Made by a program: the position numbers and the translations under genes
Shown: piece by piece, positions 1 to 6,618 of the stretch
Layout of the letters: every line of letters starts with the position of its first letter
Numbering within the stretch: the stretch's first letter is position 1
Notes under the pieces: model-generated
Database searches by the model: none
Told to the model about the DNA's origin: nothing
Seen by the model: only the letters and a program-made list of their open reading frames with translations
Assembly (NCBI GenBank): GCA_934621485.1
Contig: CAKTUS010000041.1
Location: forward strand, 1-22,014
Origin: an uncultured Clostridia bacterium
GTDB taxonomy: Bacteria; Bacillota; Clostridia; Christensenellales; Aristaeellaceae
Length of the DNA: 22,014 nucleotides
Reading direction: 5' to 3'

Positions 1-645
1 GATATAGGTAGGTAAAAAGCCCCGCTGGGCCACCCGGCGGGCGATGCACTGTAGCAAAAAGGTCTTGCCCAGTCCGCTTTTTCCCATCACCAGCAAATCG
101 CGGGTGGCCGTATCCGGGTATGTGTCGGCATAGCGCTGAGCAATGCTGCGGTTGCTGATCGCCAAATCACGCGGGCTCAGGCCCCGTTCGTTGGGCTGGT
201 CATCGTACAGGGTTTCGTCGAAGCTTTCAAAGCTCTGGTTCCCGTCCAGGCCGTTCTCCGCCAGCAGCCGGCGGGTCAGTTCCTGTTCCATGCAGCGGCA
301 CATACGGCGAGACGGGTCGTACACATAGCCCTCATCCCGGCAAAGCGGGCAGGTATAGACCGGCTGCAAATAATCGGCCGGGAAACCGCCTTTCTGCAGG
401 GTCTGGGCAATCCGCCCGTTCAAATCGGCCATTTGCCGGGCCAGGTCGCCGGGCTGCTTGCTTCGGGCCAGCAGGCTGGCGCGCACCCCCTGCATCACCG
501 TGCCATGGCGGGCGTCCAGCAGCTGCTTCAGGCCGGGGCAGCGGCCGCACGCTTCTTCCTGACGGCGTTCAAAAACCCGCAGGTTATCCTCCCGGCGCCG
601 CATGTATTCCTGCTGAAGCCGGGCCAAAATCTGGTCGCGTGTCAT
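1..645 (-). CDS. DnaI/DnaC-like helicase loader ATPase (3' part outside window)
   Basis: Likely the AAA+ ATPase that loads the replicative helicase DnaB/DnaC at origins and restart sites in the cytosol. The visible part is the first 215 residues. It has an N-terminal region with a cysteine set typical of the zinc-binding head of Bacillus DnaI (a CxxC near residue 40, then CPLC and CRC about residues 110-125). A Walker A motif, MGKSGLGKT, lies near residue 190. Walker B and sensor motifs lie beyond the left edge. The ATG at 645-643 overlaps the TGA of the upstream dnaD-like gene (ATGA), which fixes the start and indicates translational coupling; a GGGAGGAG lies about 12 bases upstream, inside the dnaD-like gene. 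DnaD next to DnaI is a standard Bacillota primosome pairing. The family is clear; the exact orthologue name is inferred from context. Confidence 0.88.
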   Translation of the reverse strand, partial: MTRDQILARLQQEYMRRREDNLRVFERRQEEACGRCPGLKQLLDARHGTVMQGVRASLLARSKQPGDLARQMADLNGRIAQTLQKGGFPADYLQPVYTCPLCRDEGYVYDPSRRMCRCMEQELTRRLLAENGLDGNQSFESFDETLYDDQPNERGLSPRDLAISNRSIAQRYADTYPDTATRDLLVMGKSGLGKTFLLQCIARRVAQRGFLPTYI

Positions 646-2141
646 AGCCGTTTCATCTCCTCCCGCTGAGCGGCGGACAGTTCGTCCAAATCGCCGTCCT
701 CGTAGCTGCGCTGCTCATATTGCTGCTCAATGACCGTTTTTGCGGCGGCCCGTTTGCCATCCGCCTTTCTTTCCTTTACGAACTGGTCATGAGCGGCCCG
801 GGCGGCGTTTTCATCGGTCACCCCGGCCTCATGCCAAGCGCTCAGCAGCTTATCCATATAAGGCATGGGCTTTTCCCGGTCGGAAGCATATTCCGCCGCC
901 AAATCCATCAGGGTGTCGGGCATATGCCAGTCGTTTTGCCATTTGCGAAGCAGGGTGCGGTTTGCGTCGGTGCAGCCGCCCTTGCGATCCATCTGCTCCA
1001 TCCATCCGCGAATCCGCCGGTTCAGGCCGTCCACCTCCAGCAGATAGGTTTGCGCCGTCTCCACGGTAGTCAGCCCCTTTTCCTCCCAAACCTCCAGCAG
1101 TTCGGTCACCTGGTCCAGGGTATGGGCGGCCTTGGAGCGGCTGACCCGCTGCGCCGCCAGCAGCGACAGCTCATGACCGTGGCGGGCCATGTGACGATAG
1201 GTTTTGCGCAGGCCCTCGTCCACCACCCGGCGGCTCATGCCCAGGGTGTGCAGCAGCTCGTGAATATGGTCGGTTTCCGCCCGTTCCTCCGCCAGCGTGC
1301 GGTCAATGGCCTTTTGGCTGGTGGCCCTACCGCCGCTTCGGCTGCGGATTCCCTCCAGAATTTTGTCCAGATAGCCAAAGGTAGGCGAGCCCTTGGTGGT
1401 TTCCCGGCAGGCTTCCAGCACCGCCTTGGGCTCAAACTCCCACTGGCCGGTCCATTTCAGGTACAGATCCATCTCATCGTCGGAAGGCTCCCGGCCTTTC
1501 ACACCCAAACGGCGCAAAACATCCCGCGCGCCCTTTCGGGCGGCCTCCGACCGGGCGAAGTAGCCCTCCGCCGCCTCCACCGTGCGCACCTCCTGCCCCG
1601 CCATATCGGCGGCCACCTTCTGGGCGGCCTGGAAGCTGAAATGCACGCCCCGGGTGGTCATCATGTGCTGCAGCAGCATCAGCACCACCTCAGCGGGCAG
1701 TTTTAGGTCCTCTACCCATTCGTAGGCCAGCACGGTTTCGCCGCCGTGCAGCTTTCGCCGGTCGCCAAAGGCGGCGTATACCGCCTGGGCAAAGGCTTCA
1801 TATGCCTCGTCCTGGGGCGCCTGCCGCTTGAGCACCAGCATCTGCTGCACGCTGAGAAATCGATAGCAGGGCGGTGTTTGCCGGGTGCGTTCCACCAGGC
1901 GGCAGCGTTCCCAATAGCGCATGGCCCGCTCCACATCGGCCATGGGCAAAGCCAGCGCCTGCGCCATGTCGGCCAGCAGGCCCTCCTGGTCGGCAATGCC
2001 GCTGTGCGCATACATGAGTCCATACAGATACACCTTTACATAGCCGTCCGGCGCGGCAGGCATATACTCGCAAAAAAAGGCGTTGGACACGGCGGTGGCG
2101 TCCCACAGCAGGCCCGCCGCAGCGGTTTCAAAGGTCGGCAT
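642..2141 (-). CDS. DnaD-like primosome/replication initiation protein with repeated DnaD C-terminal modules
   Basis: 499 residues from the chosen start. DnaD proteins remodel DNA and help recruit the helicase loader in Bacillota replication initiation and restart. An in-frame ATG 12 codons upstream exists, but AAAGGAG sits 8 bases before the ATG at 2141-2139, giving MPTFET. Residues about 1-115 look like the winged-helix DnaD N-terminal domain. A DnaD/DnaB_2-like C-terminal module is visible at about 190-268 (YLKWTGQWEF ... YLDKILEGI). Two more segments end in the same helix pattern, VTELLEVWEEKGLT (about 345-358) and YMDKLLSAWHEAGVT (about 428-442). Bacillus DnaD has about 230 residues and one such module, so this protein is about twice as long. 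The C-terminus is charged. It overlaps the downstream helicase-loader gene by four bases. Function is inferred from family and neighbour. Confidence 0.85.
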   Translation of the reverse strand: MPTFETAAAGLLWDATAVSNAFFCEYMPAAPDGYVKVYLYGLMYAHSGIADQEGLLADMAQALALPMADVERAMRYWERCRLVERTRQTPPCYRFLSVQQMLVLKRQAPQDEAYEAFAQAVYAAFGDRRKLHGGETVLAYEWVEDLKLPAEVVLMLLQHMMTTRGVHFSFQAAQKVAADMAGQEVRTVEAAEGYFARSEAARKGARDVLRRLGVKGREPSDDEMDLYLKWTGQWEFEPKAVLEACRETTKGSPTFGYLDKILEGIRSRSGGRATSQKAIDRTLAEERAETDHIHELLHTLGMSRRVVDEGLRKTYRHMARHGHELSLLAAQRVSRSKAAHTLDQVTELLEVWEEKGLTTVETAQTYLLEVDGLNRRIRGWMEQMDRKGGCTDANRTLLRKWQNDWHMPDTLMDLAAEYASDREKPMPYMDKLLSAWHEAGVTDENAARAAHDQFVKERKADGKRAAAKTVIEQQYEQRSYEDGDLDELSAAQREEMKRL

Positions 2142-2185
2142 GGCGGCGCTCCTTTCCGTTTCAGAAAAAACGTTCATTCAGCGGT

Positions 2186-2194
2186 AGTATATCA
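2186..2194 (-). promoter_or_regulatory. Extended -10 promoter for the dnaD-like gene
   Basis: On the minus strand TGATATACT matches an extended -10 (TGnTATAAT). The hexamer at the standard 17-base spacing (2209-2214, TGGCAA) is a poor -35. The position, about 45 bases before the start codon, is right for the dnaD-dnaI transcript. Confidence 0.5.
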
Positions 2195-2225
2195 CAGAAC
2201 GCTTTCCCTTGCCAGAGGGCTTTGC

Positions 2226-2264
2226 AAAAGCGGCGCTCCGTTCCTTGCGAACCGAAGCGCCGCC
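2226..2264 (-). terminator. Intrinsic terminator of glutamate dehydrogenase
   Basis: Arms GCGGCGCT (2230-2237) and AGCGCCGC (2256-2263) form an 8-bp GC stem with a partly paired loop. On the minus strand it is followed by TTTTGC. It lies 28 bases past the gdhA stop codon. Confidence 0.75.
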
Positions 2265-2291
2265 ATCCGCTTATGCTTTTTGGGGGGAAGA

Positions 2292-3632
2292 TCACACAAC
2301 GCCCTGCGCCATCATGGCCTGAGCCACCTTCAGGAAGCCGGCGATATTTGCGCCAACCACATAGTTGGTGGGCTTATCGCCATATTCCTGAGCAGCCTCC
2401 TGACACTTTTGGAAGATGCCCGCCATGATGCCCTTCAGTTTCTCGTCCACCTCTTCAAAGGTCCAGGACAAGCGCTGGCTGTTTTGGCTCATTTCCAACG
2501 CGCTGGTAGCCACGCCGCCGGCATTGGCCGCCTTGCCGGGGGCAAACAGCACGCCCTTTTCCAAAAACAGGTTGGTGGCTTCCAGGGTGGTGGGCATGTT
2601 CGCGCCCTCGCCCACGGCGTAGCAGCCGTTGGCAACCAGCGCCTTTGCGCCGTCCAGGTCCAGCTCATTCTGGGTGGCGCAGGGCAGGGCGATATCGCAT
2701 TTCACCGTCCAAATTCCGCGGAAGCCTTCATGATACTCGCTGCCGGGCACGCGGGCGGCGTACTCCCTGATGCGGCCGCGCTCCACTTCCTTGATCTGCT
2801 TCACCACGTCCAGCCGAATCCCGTTCTTGTCGTACACATAGCCATTGGAGTCGCTCATGGCTACTACCTTCGCGCCCATCTGAGTTGCTTTTTCGCAGGC
2901 GTAGATGGCCACGTTGCCACTGCCGCTCACCACCACGGTAGCGCCGTCCATATGCTTGCCGTTGGCCTCCAGCATATTCCTGACAAAGTAGCACAGGCCG
3001 TAGCCCGTGGCCTGCGTGCGGCCCAGGCTGCCGCCATAGGTGAGGCCCTTTCCGGTGAGCACGCCCTCGTACAGGCCGCTCAGGCGCTTATACTGGCCGA
3101 ACAGATAGCCGATTTCCCGCGCGCCGGTGCCGATATCGCCGGCAGGCACGTCCGTATCCGCGCCGATGTGGCGGTACAGCTCCGTCATGAAGCTCTGACA
3201 GAAGGCCATCACCTCCCGGTCGCTCTTGCCCTTGGGGTCAAAATCGCTGCCGCCTTTGCCGCCGCCGATGGGCAGACCGGTCAGGCTGTTTTTAAGCACC
3301 TGCTCAAAGCCCAAAAACTTGAGGATGCTCAGGTTTACGCTGGGATGCAGGCGCAGGCCGCCCTTATAGGGGCCGATGGCGCTGTTGTACTGCACGCGGT
3401 AGCCGCGGTTCACCTGAGTGCGGCCCTGGTCGTCTACCCACGGCACCCGGAAGATGATGATGCGCTCGGGCTCCACAAAGCGCTCCAAAAGGCCCGCCTG
3501 TTCATACTCGGGATGCTTGTCAAAAACAGGAGACAAGCTTTCCAGAATCTCCGTGGCCGCCTGCAGGTATTCGCTTTCATGCGCATTGCGCTCCTTCAGG
3601 CCGTCCAGGATGCGGGAAGGATAATGATTCAT
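2292..3632 (-). CDS. gdhA: Glutamate dehydrogenase
   Basis: 446 residues, the usual length of hexameric bacterial glutamate dehydrogenases. The enzyme interconverts 2-oxoglutarate plus ammonium and glutamate with a nicotinamide cofactor in the cytosol. The N-terminal substrate domain has K90, K114, catalytic K126 in PIGGGKGGSDFDP, and D166 in VPAGDIG. These equal the K89/K113/K125/D165 set of the Clostridium symbiosum enzyme, shifted by one. The Rossmann domain begins at VVVSGSGNVA (about 233-242). The MSDSNG at the end of the second strand resembles NADP-dependent members more than NAD-dependent ones, but cofactor choice is not certain. Start ATG is preceded by GAAAGGGG. It is monocistronic, with its own promoter, a roughly 110-base structured leader and a terminator. 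No frameshift or missing key residue is seen. Confidence 0.97.
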   Translation of the reverse strand: MNHYPSRILDGLKERNAHESEYLQAATEILESLSPVFDKHPEYEQAGLLERFVEPERIIIFRVPWVDDQGRTQVNRGYRVQYNSAIGPYKGGLRLHPSVNLSILKFLGFEQVLKNSLTGLPIGGGKGGSDFDPKGKSDREVMAFCQSFMTELYRHIGADTDVPAGDIGTGAREIGYLFGQYKRLSGLYEGVLTGKGLTYGGSLGRTQATGYGLCYFVRNMLEANGKHMDGATVVVSGSGNVAIYACEKATQMGAKVVAMSDSNGYVYDKNGIRLDVVKQIKEVERGRIREYAARVPGSEYHEGFRGIWTVKCDIALPCATQNELDLDGAKALVANGCYAVGEGANMPTTLEATNLFLEKGVLFAPGKAANAGGVATSALEMSQNSQRLSWTFEEVDEKLKGIMAGIFQKCQEAAQEYGDKPTNYVVGANIAGFLKVAQAMMAQGVV

Positions 3633-3657
3633 GGTTTCAAACCCCTTTCATATGATA

Positions 3658-3740
3658 GAAAAGCACCGTTGCTTTTCGGATTGTGCCGGCAACGCCTGCC
3701 GCGCTTGCGCACGACCCAAAGCAGCCGCCCTGCGGCTGCT
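3658..3740 (-). promoter_or_regulatory. Structured 5' leader of gdhA (hairpins, function unknown)
   Basis: Between the predicted gdhA transcription start (about 3744) and its ribosome binding site there are two clear hairpins. One has arms AGCAGCCGC/GCGGCTGCT (3720-3728 with 3732-3740, 3-base loop). The other is GAAAAGC/GCTTTTC (3658-3664 with 3671-3677), ending about 15 bases before the ribosome binding site. Neither is followed by a real T-run on the minus strand. I do not recognise a riboswitch class. Confidence 0.45.
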
Positions 3741-3750
3741 CCGTTTCACG

Positions 3751-3759
3751 ATTATAGCA
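3751..3759 (-). promoter_or_regulatory. Extended -10 promoter of gdhA
   Basis: The minus strand reads TGCTATAAT, a perfect -10 hexamer with the TGn extension. No good -35 is visible at 17 bases, as is common for extended -10 promoters. The start codon lies about 120 bases downstream. Confidence 0.6.
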
Positions 3760-3826
3760 CAAACCCGTTGAGCCGCACAGTAGGAAACGCCGCATTTTGT
3801 GCATTTGTTTTGTTCCCGTCCGCCGG

Positions 3827-3855
3827 TTGACAGCCAGGTGCCGATTTGCTATTAT
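3827..3855 (+). promoter_or_regulatory. Strong housekeeping promoter for the Ntn hydrolase gene
   Basis: A perfect TTGACA (3827-3832) and TATTAT (3850-3855) are separated by exactly 17 bases. Predicted start is near 3862, about 70 bases before the start codon. This is one of the best promoters in the window. Confidence 0.8.
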
Positions 3856-3931
3856 TTTTCCAGTCCTATTCCTGATTTTTGATCAGAAGCATCGTATCCG
3901 GTTTGCATGATTTTGAAGGAGGAAAACAGTC

Positions 3932-5038
3932 ATGGGCAAATGGATCAAGCGAATCCTGCTGGCTCTTGTCATTCTGGCGGTTTTATTCGCCGCCGTCTTC
4001 TGCGGTTTTTACTTCACCCGGTTTCAAACCATGGGTTCCATCAGGCAGGTTACAGCCAACAGCGATTACAACCTGTACCGCATGGATGTGAAATACGACT
4101 ACAGCCTGGACCGGGTGATTGCCAGCGGCATTACCGATACCCAAAGCATGATCGACGCCGTGGTCAAGGAAAGCCTGCCGCTGCTGCCGGTCAAGATTGA
4201 GGTGCCCAGCTTTGGATGCAGCGCCTTCACCATGCCCACGGAAAGCGGCAGCGTGCTGATGGGCCGCAATTACGACTTCAAAAACGATACCTCCGCCATG
4301 CTGGTGTACTGCACGCCCAGAGATGGCTACGCCTCTGTAGCCTTTGCCGCCCTGGACAACGTGTCCGCCAACCAGCCCGACAGCCTTCAAAAGAAGATGG
4401 CCTGCCTGACCGCGCCCTTCATTTGCCTGGACGGCATGAATGAAAAGGGCGTATCCATCGCCGTGCTCACTCTGGACAGCCAGCCCACCGTGCAAAACAC
4501 CGGCAAGCCCGGCATCGGCACCAGCCTGGCCATTCGTCTGGTGCTGGACAAGGCGGCCACCGCCCAAGAGGCCGTGGAACTGCTGAAAGGCTACGACATG
4601 ATTGCCTCAAATGGCCGAGATTATCACTTCTACATCACCGACGCCAGCGGCGACGGCGTAGTGGTGGAATATGACTGCGACCGGGAGGACCGCCAGCTGA
4701 CCGTAACCTCCAGCCGGGCTGTAACCAACTTCTTCGTAATGTACAAGGACCAGGTGCTGCCCAATCAGCACAACGGCGTGTACGGCCACGGCCGGGAGCG
4801 CTACGACAGCATTGAGGCCATTCTGGATGCAAACGCCGGCGCTTACACCCGCGACACTGCCTGGCAAGCCCTGAAGGCTGCCTCCCAGCTGCCAAAGGAG
4901 GGCGACGTAACCAGCAACACCCAGTGGTCCCTGGTTTACGACGATACCCTGCTGACCGCCGAGATGGCCCTGCGCCGGGACTGGGAGCATCTGATTCAGT
5001 ACGACTTTGCCTCCAACACCGCCGTGGCTGAGCCGTAA
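3932..5038 (+). CDS. Membrane-anchored Ntn hydrolase, choloylglycine hydrolase / linear amide C-N hydrolase type
   Basis: 368 residues. A perfect AAGGAGG lies 8 bases before the ATG. Residues about 7-29 form one hydrophobic segment after the positive start MGKWIKR, so the protein is probably a signal-anchored enzyme acting outside the membrane. The hydrolase fold appears to start at C96 (FGCSAF). R112 and D115 in MGRNYDF stand 16 and 19 residues after it, exactly the Cys2-Arg18-Asp21 spacing of bile salt hydrolases. N170 in DGMNEKGV, N265 in AVTNFF and an arginine in GRERY (287-289) look like the remaining active-site positions. The 95-residue segment before C96 would have to be removed to expose the cysteine as an N-terminal nucleophile. 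The family cleaves amide bonds in bile salts, penicillins or N-acyl compounds. The substrate cannot be told here. It is monocistronic. Confidence 0.87.
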   Translation: MGKWIKRILLALVILAVLFAAVFCGFYFTRFQTMGSIRQVTANSDYNLYRMDVKYDYSLDRVIASGITDTQSMIDAVVKESLPLLPVKIEVPSFGCSAFTMPTESGSVLMGRNYDFKNDTSAMLVYCTPRDGYASVAFAALDNVSANQPDSLQKKMACLTAPFICLDGMNEKGVSIAVLTLDSQPTVQNTGKPGIGTSLAIRLVLDKAATAQEAVELLKGYDMIASNGRDYHFYITDASGDGVVVEYDCDREDRQLTVTSSRAVTNFFVMYKDQVLPNQHNGVYGHGRERYDSIEAILDANAGAYTRDTAWQALKAASQLPKEGDVTSNTQWSLVYDDTLLTAEMALRRDWEHLIQYDFASNTAVAEP

Positions 5039-5054
5039 GAAGCATATAGAGAAA

Positions 5055-5087
5055 AAGAGGTTTTGGAGCCGTGCTCCAAAACCTCTT
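5055..5087 (-). terminator. Hairpin with minus-strand T-run: terminator for recF transcripts; left copy of a duplicated hairpin
   Basis: A perfect 15-bp stem (5055-5069 with 5073-5087, loop CGT). On the minus strand it is followed by TTTCTC after a terminal TT, giving a T-rich tail. On the plus strand it has almost no T-run. The central 28 bases (5057-5084) are identical to 5281-5308. Confidence 0.6.
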
Positions 5088-5308
5088 GCCGTCAGAAAAG
5101 CTCGCCAGACTGCGAGCTTTTCTGACGAGAAGCGCTCTTTGCCTGCTCGCCGGGCGGCAAAGAGCGTAAGGAAAGCCTTGCTGCGCAAGGCAGCCGAAAC
5201 CGACGTACACGCCGCCGGTTTCGGAACCAAAATCGGAGGGCTGCAGCTTTCCGATGCCTCCCAGGGTTTTTCGACAGTCTGAGGTTTTGGAGCCGTGCTC
5301 CAAAACCT
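5057..5308 (+). repeat. Multi-hairpin intergenic repeat element, copy 1, bracketed by 28-bp direct repeats
   Basis: A 28-bp hairpin sequence occurs at 5057-5084 and again at 5281-5308 in the same orientation. Between them lie hairpins at 5091-5126 (15-bp stem), 5133-5166 (11-bp stem), 5175-5191 (7-bp stem), 5194-5224 (9-bp stem) and 5232-5255 (6-bp stem). The last part reads TTTTTCGACAG just before the right repeat. The core 5131-5246 recurs at 21884-22010 with three substitutions and one 11-base indel. It encodes no recognisable protein; an open frame across it is explained by the repeat. Mobility is inferred from the duplication and dispersal, not from any transposase in the window. Confidence 0.85.
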
Positions 5309-5312
5309 TTTT
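5282..5312 (+). terminator. Terminator for the Ntn hydrolase; right copy of the duplicated hairpin
   Basis: AGGTTTTGGAGC (5282-5293) pairs with GCTCCAAAACCT (5297-5308) around a CGT loop, followed on the plus strand by TTTTATTT. It lies about 245 bases past the hydrolase stop, so the intervening repeat would form that mRNA's 3' end region. Confidence 0.8.
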
Positions 5313-5314
5313 AT

Positions 5315-6439
5315 TTATGTCTCCGGCGTCATCACCGCCGTGCCGTCGCTTTGCTGGCTCACCCGTAAATACACGTCCGCATGCGCGTCGGCCGCATCCT
5401 GCCGGTCGGTGCAGGTAATCAGGGTCTGCACGCCGTCGGTGCTGCGCAGAAGGGCGCTGCGCCGTCGCAAATCCAGTTCGCTGAACACATCGTCCAACAG
5501 CAGCGTCGGCGGCTCCCCCATTTCGTTTTGAATCAGGCGAATTTCCCCCAGCTTCATGCTGAGCACAGCCGTGCGCAGCTGCCCCTGGCTGCCAAAGGCC
5601 CGCAAGTCCCGGTTGCATAGGGTCATTTCCACATCATCCCTGTGAGGGCCGAAGGTGGTGTACATGCGGCGCATATCCTCCCGGCGGCAACGAAGAAGGC
5701 CCTCCAGCATGGCTTTGCGCACATCGTCGCTTTCAGAAAGCGCCCCGGCGTAACGCAGGCAGAAAGGCTCGTCCGGATTTTCCGAAATCCCGGCGTACTG
5801 GATGTTCGCTTCATCGCTCAGGCACTGCAAAAAACCGCGCCGGGCGTGAACCAGCGGCAGCGCGGCCTCGGCCAGCTGCTCGTCCCAGGTGTCCAGCTGG
5901 GCGGCAAAATTGCCGACGCCCTCCAGCTTGTGCTGGCGCAGCAGCGCGTTCCGCCTTTCCAGCACGCTCAGATAGCGCTTCAGCTGCTTCAAATAGCCGG
6001 GGCGAATCTGAGACAGCTGCATATCCACAAACCGCCGCCGGGCGGCCGGGCCGTCCCGCACGATGCGGATGTCCTCCGGCGAAAACATGACCACTGTGGC
6101 ATGGCCCATCATTTCCCCGATGCGGGGAGCCGGTTTGCCATACAAAAGCACCTTTTTATGTGGCTTTTGGCCAGGGTACAGCCGCACCTCAATTTCATGC
6201 CCGCCGTCCGTGCGCTGGGTCTTGCCCGCGACGGCGGCGCTTTCCGCTCCGGCCCGCACCATTTCCCGGTCCTGAGCCGTGCGGTGGCTGCGCCCCAGGG
6301 ACAGCAGGTGCATGGCCTCCAGCAGGTTGGTCTTGCCGCTGCCGTTTGGGCCATACAGCACGGTAATGCCCGGATGGGGCCGCAGTGTCAGGGACGGATA
6401 ATTGCGAAACTGGTTCAGCCGAATTTCTGTAAAGCGCAT
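5315..6439 (-). CDS. recF: DNA replication and repair protein RecF
   Basis: 374 residues, normal for RecF. RecF binds gapped DNA and, with RecO and RecR, helps load RecA during gap repair. Walker A is GPNGSGKT (30-37), the SMC/ABC-like signature lies in FGSQGQLRT (about 282-290), and Walker B is LLLDDVFSELD (313-323). An in-frame ATG lies 45 codons upstream, but the chosen ATG at 6439-6437 has AAGGAG five bases before it, and MRFTEIRLNQFRNY is the canonical RecF N-terminus. In most bacteria recF follows dnaA-dnaN. Here neither is present, and the gene stands alone, divergent from an alpha-glucan hydrolase and convergent with the Ntn hydrolase. Its nearest minus-strand terminator lies beyond the repeat at 5055-5087. 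Confidence 0.96.
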   Translation of the reverse strand: MRFTEIRLNQFRNYPSLTLRPHPGITVLYGPNGSGKTNLLEAMHLLSLGRSHRTAQDREMVRAGAESAAVAGKTQRTDGGHEIEVRLYPGQKPHKKVLLYGKPAPRIGEMMGHATVVMFSPEDIRIVRDGPAARRRFVDMQLSQIRPGYLKQLKRYLSVLERRNALLRQHKLEGVGNFAAQLDTWDEQLAEAALPLVHARRGFLQCLSDEANIQYAGISENPDEPFCLRYAGALSESDDVRKAMLEGLLRCRREDMRRMYTTFGPHRDDVEMTLCNRDLRAFGSQGQLRTAVLSMKLGEIRLIQNEMGEPPTLLLDDVFSELDLRRRSALLRSTDGVQTLITCTDRQDAADAHADVYLRVSQQSDGTAVMTPET

Positions 6440-6485
6440 ACTTCTCCTTGAGCTTCTTGGGGCTCTTCTTGCAACTTCGCCTTGC

Positions 6486-6494
6486 AGTATAGCA
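6486..6494 (-). promoter_or_regulatory. Extended -10 promoter of recF
   Basis: The minus strand reads TGCTATACT, an extended -10, about 45 bases before the recF start. No convincing -35 is seen. It is about 55 bases from the divergent GH13 promoter. Confidence 0.55.
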
Positions 6495-6546
6495 CATTTT
6501 GCTCCGCCGGGAAATCCCATTCGCCCATATTCGCGCCCCGCCGCGT

Positions 6547-6575
6547 TTGCACCGCCGGGTGGGCCGTGGTACAAT
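6547..6575 (+). promoter_or_regulatory. Promoter for the GH13 gene
   Basis: TTGCAC (6547-6552) and TACAAT (6570-6575) are separated by 17 bases, 43 bases before the start codon. Confidence 0.65.
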
Positions 6576-6618
6576 ACCCCGGTAACGACAGTTTTTCGGG
6601 AAGGAAGGCAAAAGCGCG

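Noticed and set aside
1746..3830. Very long open frame on the plus strand across dnaD-like and gdhA genes
   Set aside because: It is antisense to two well-supported genes, has a composition typical of GC-biased shadows (H, A, G, L rich), no ribosome binding site and no domain. It runs over promoters and a terminator.
5007..5282. A 91-codon open frame through the hairpin repeat
   Set aside because: The hairpin arms explain the sequence; there is no ribosome binding site, and copy 2 has an 11-base indel that would break the frame. Best seen as a false gene created by the repeat.
5057..5308. CRISPR array
   Set aside because: Only two copies of the 28-bp repeat, 196 bases apart, with structured non-spacer sequence between and no cas genes.
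5055..5312. A tRNA or known structured RNA in the hairpin chain
   Set aside because: Stems are independent in-line hairpins with no cloverleaf, no CCA end and no riboswitch core that I recognise.
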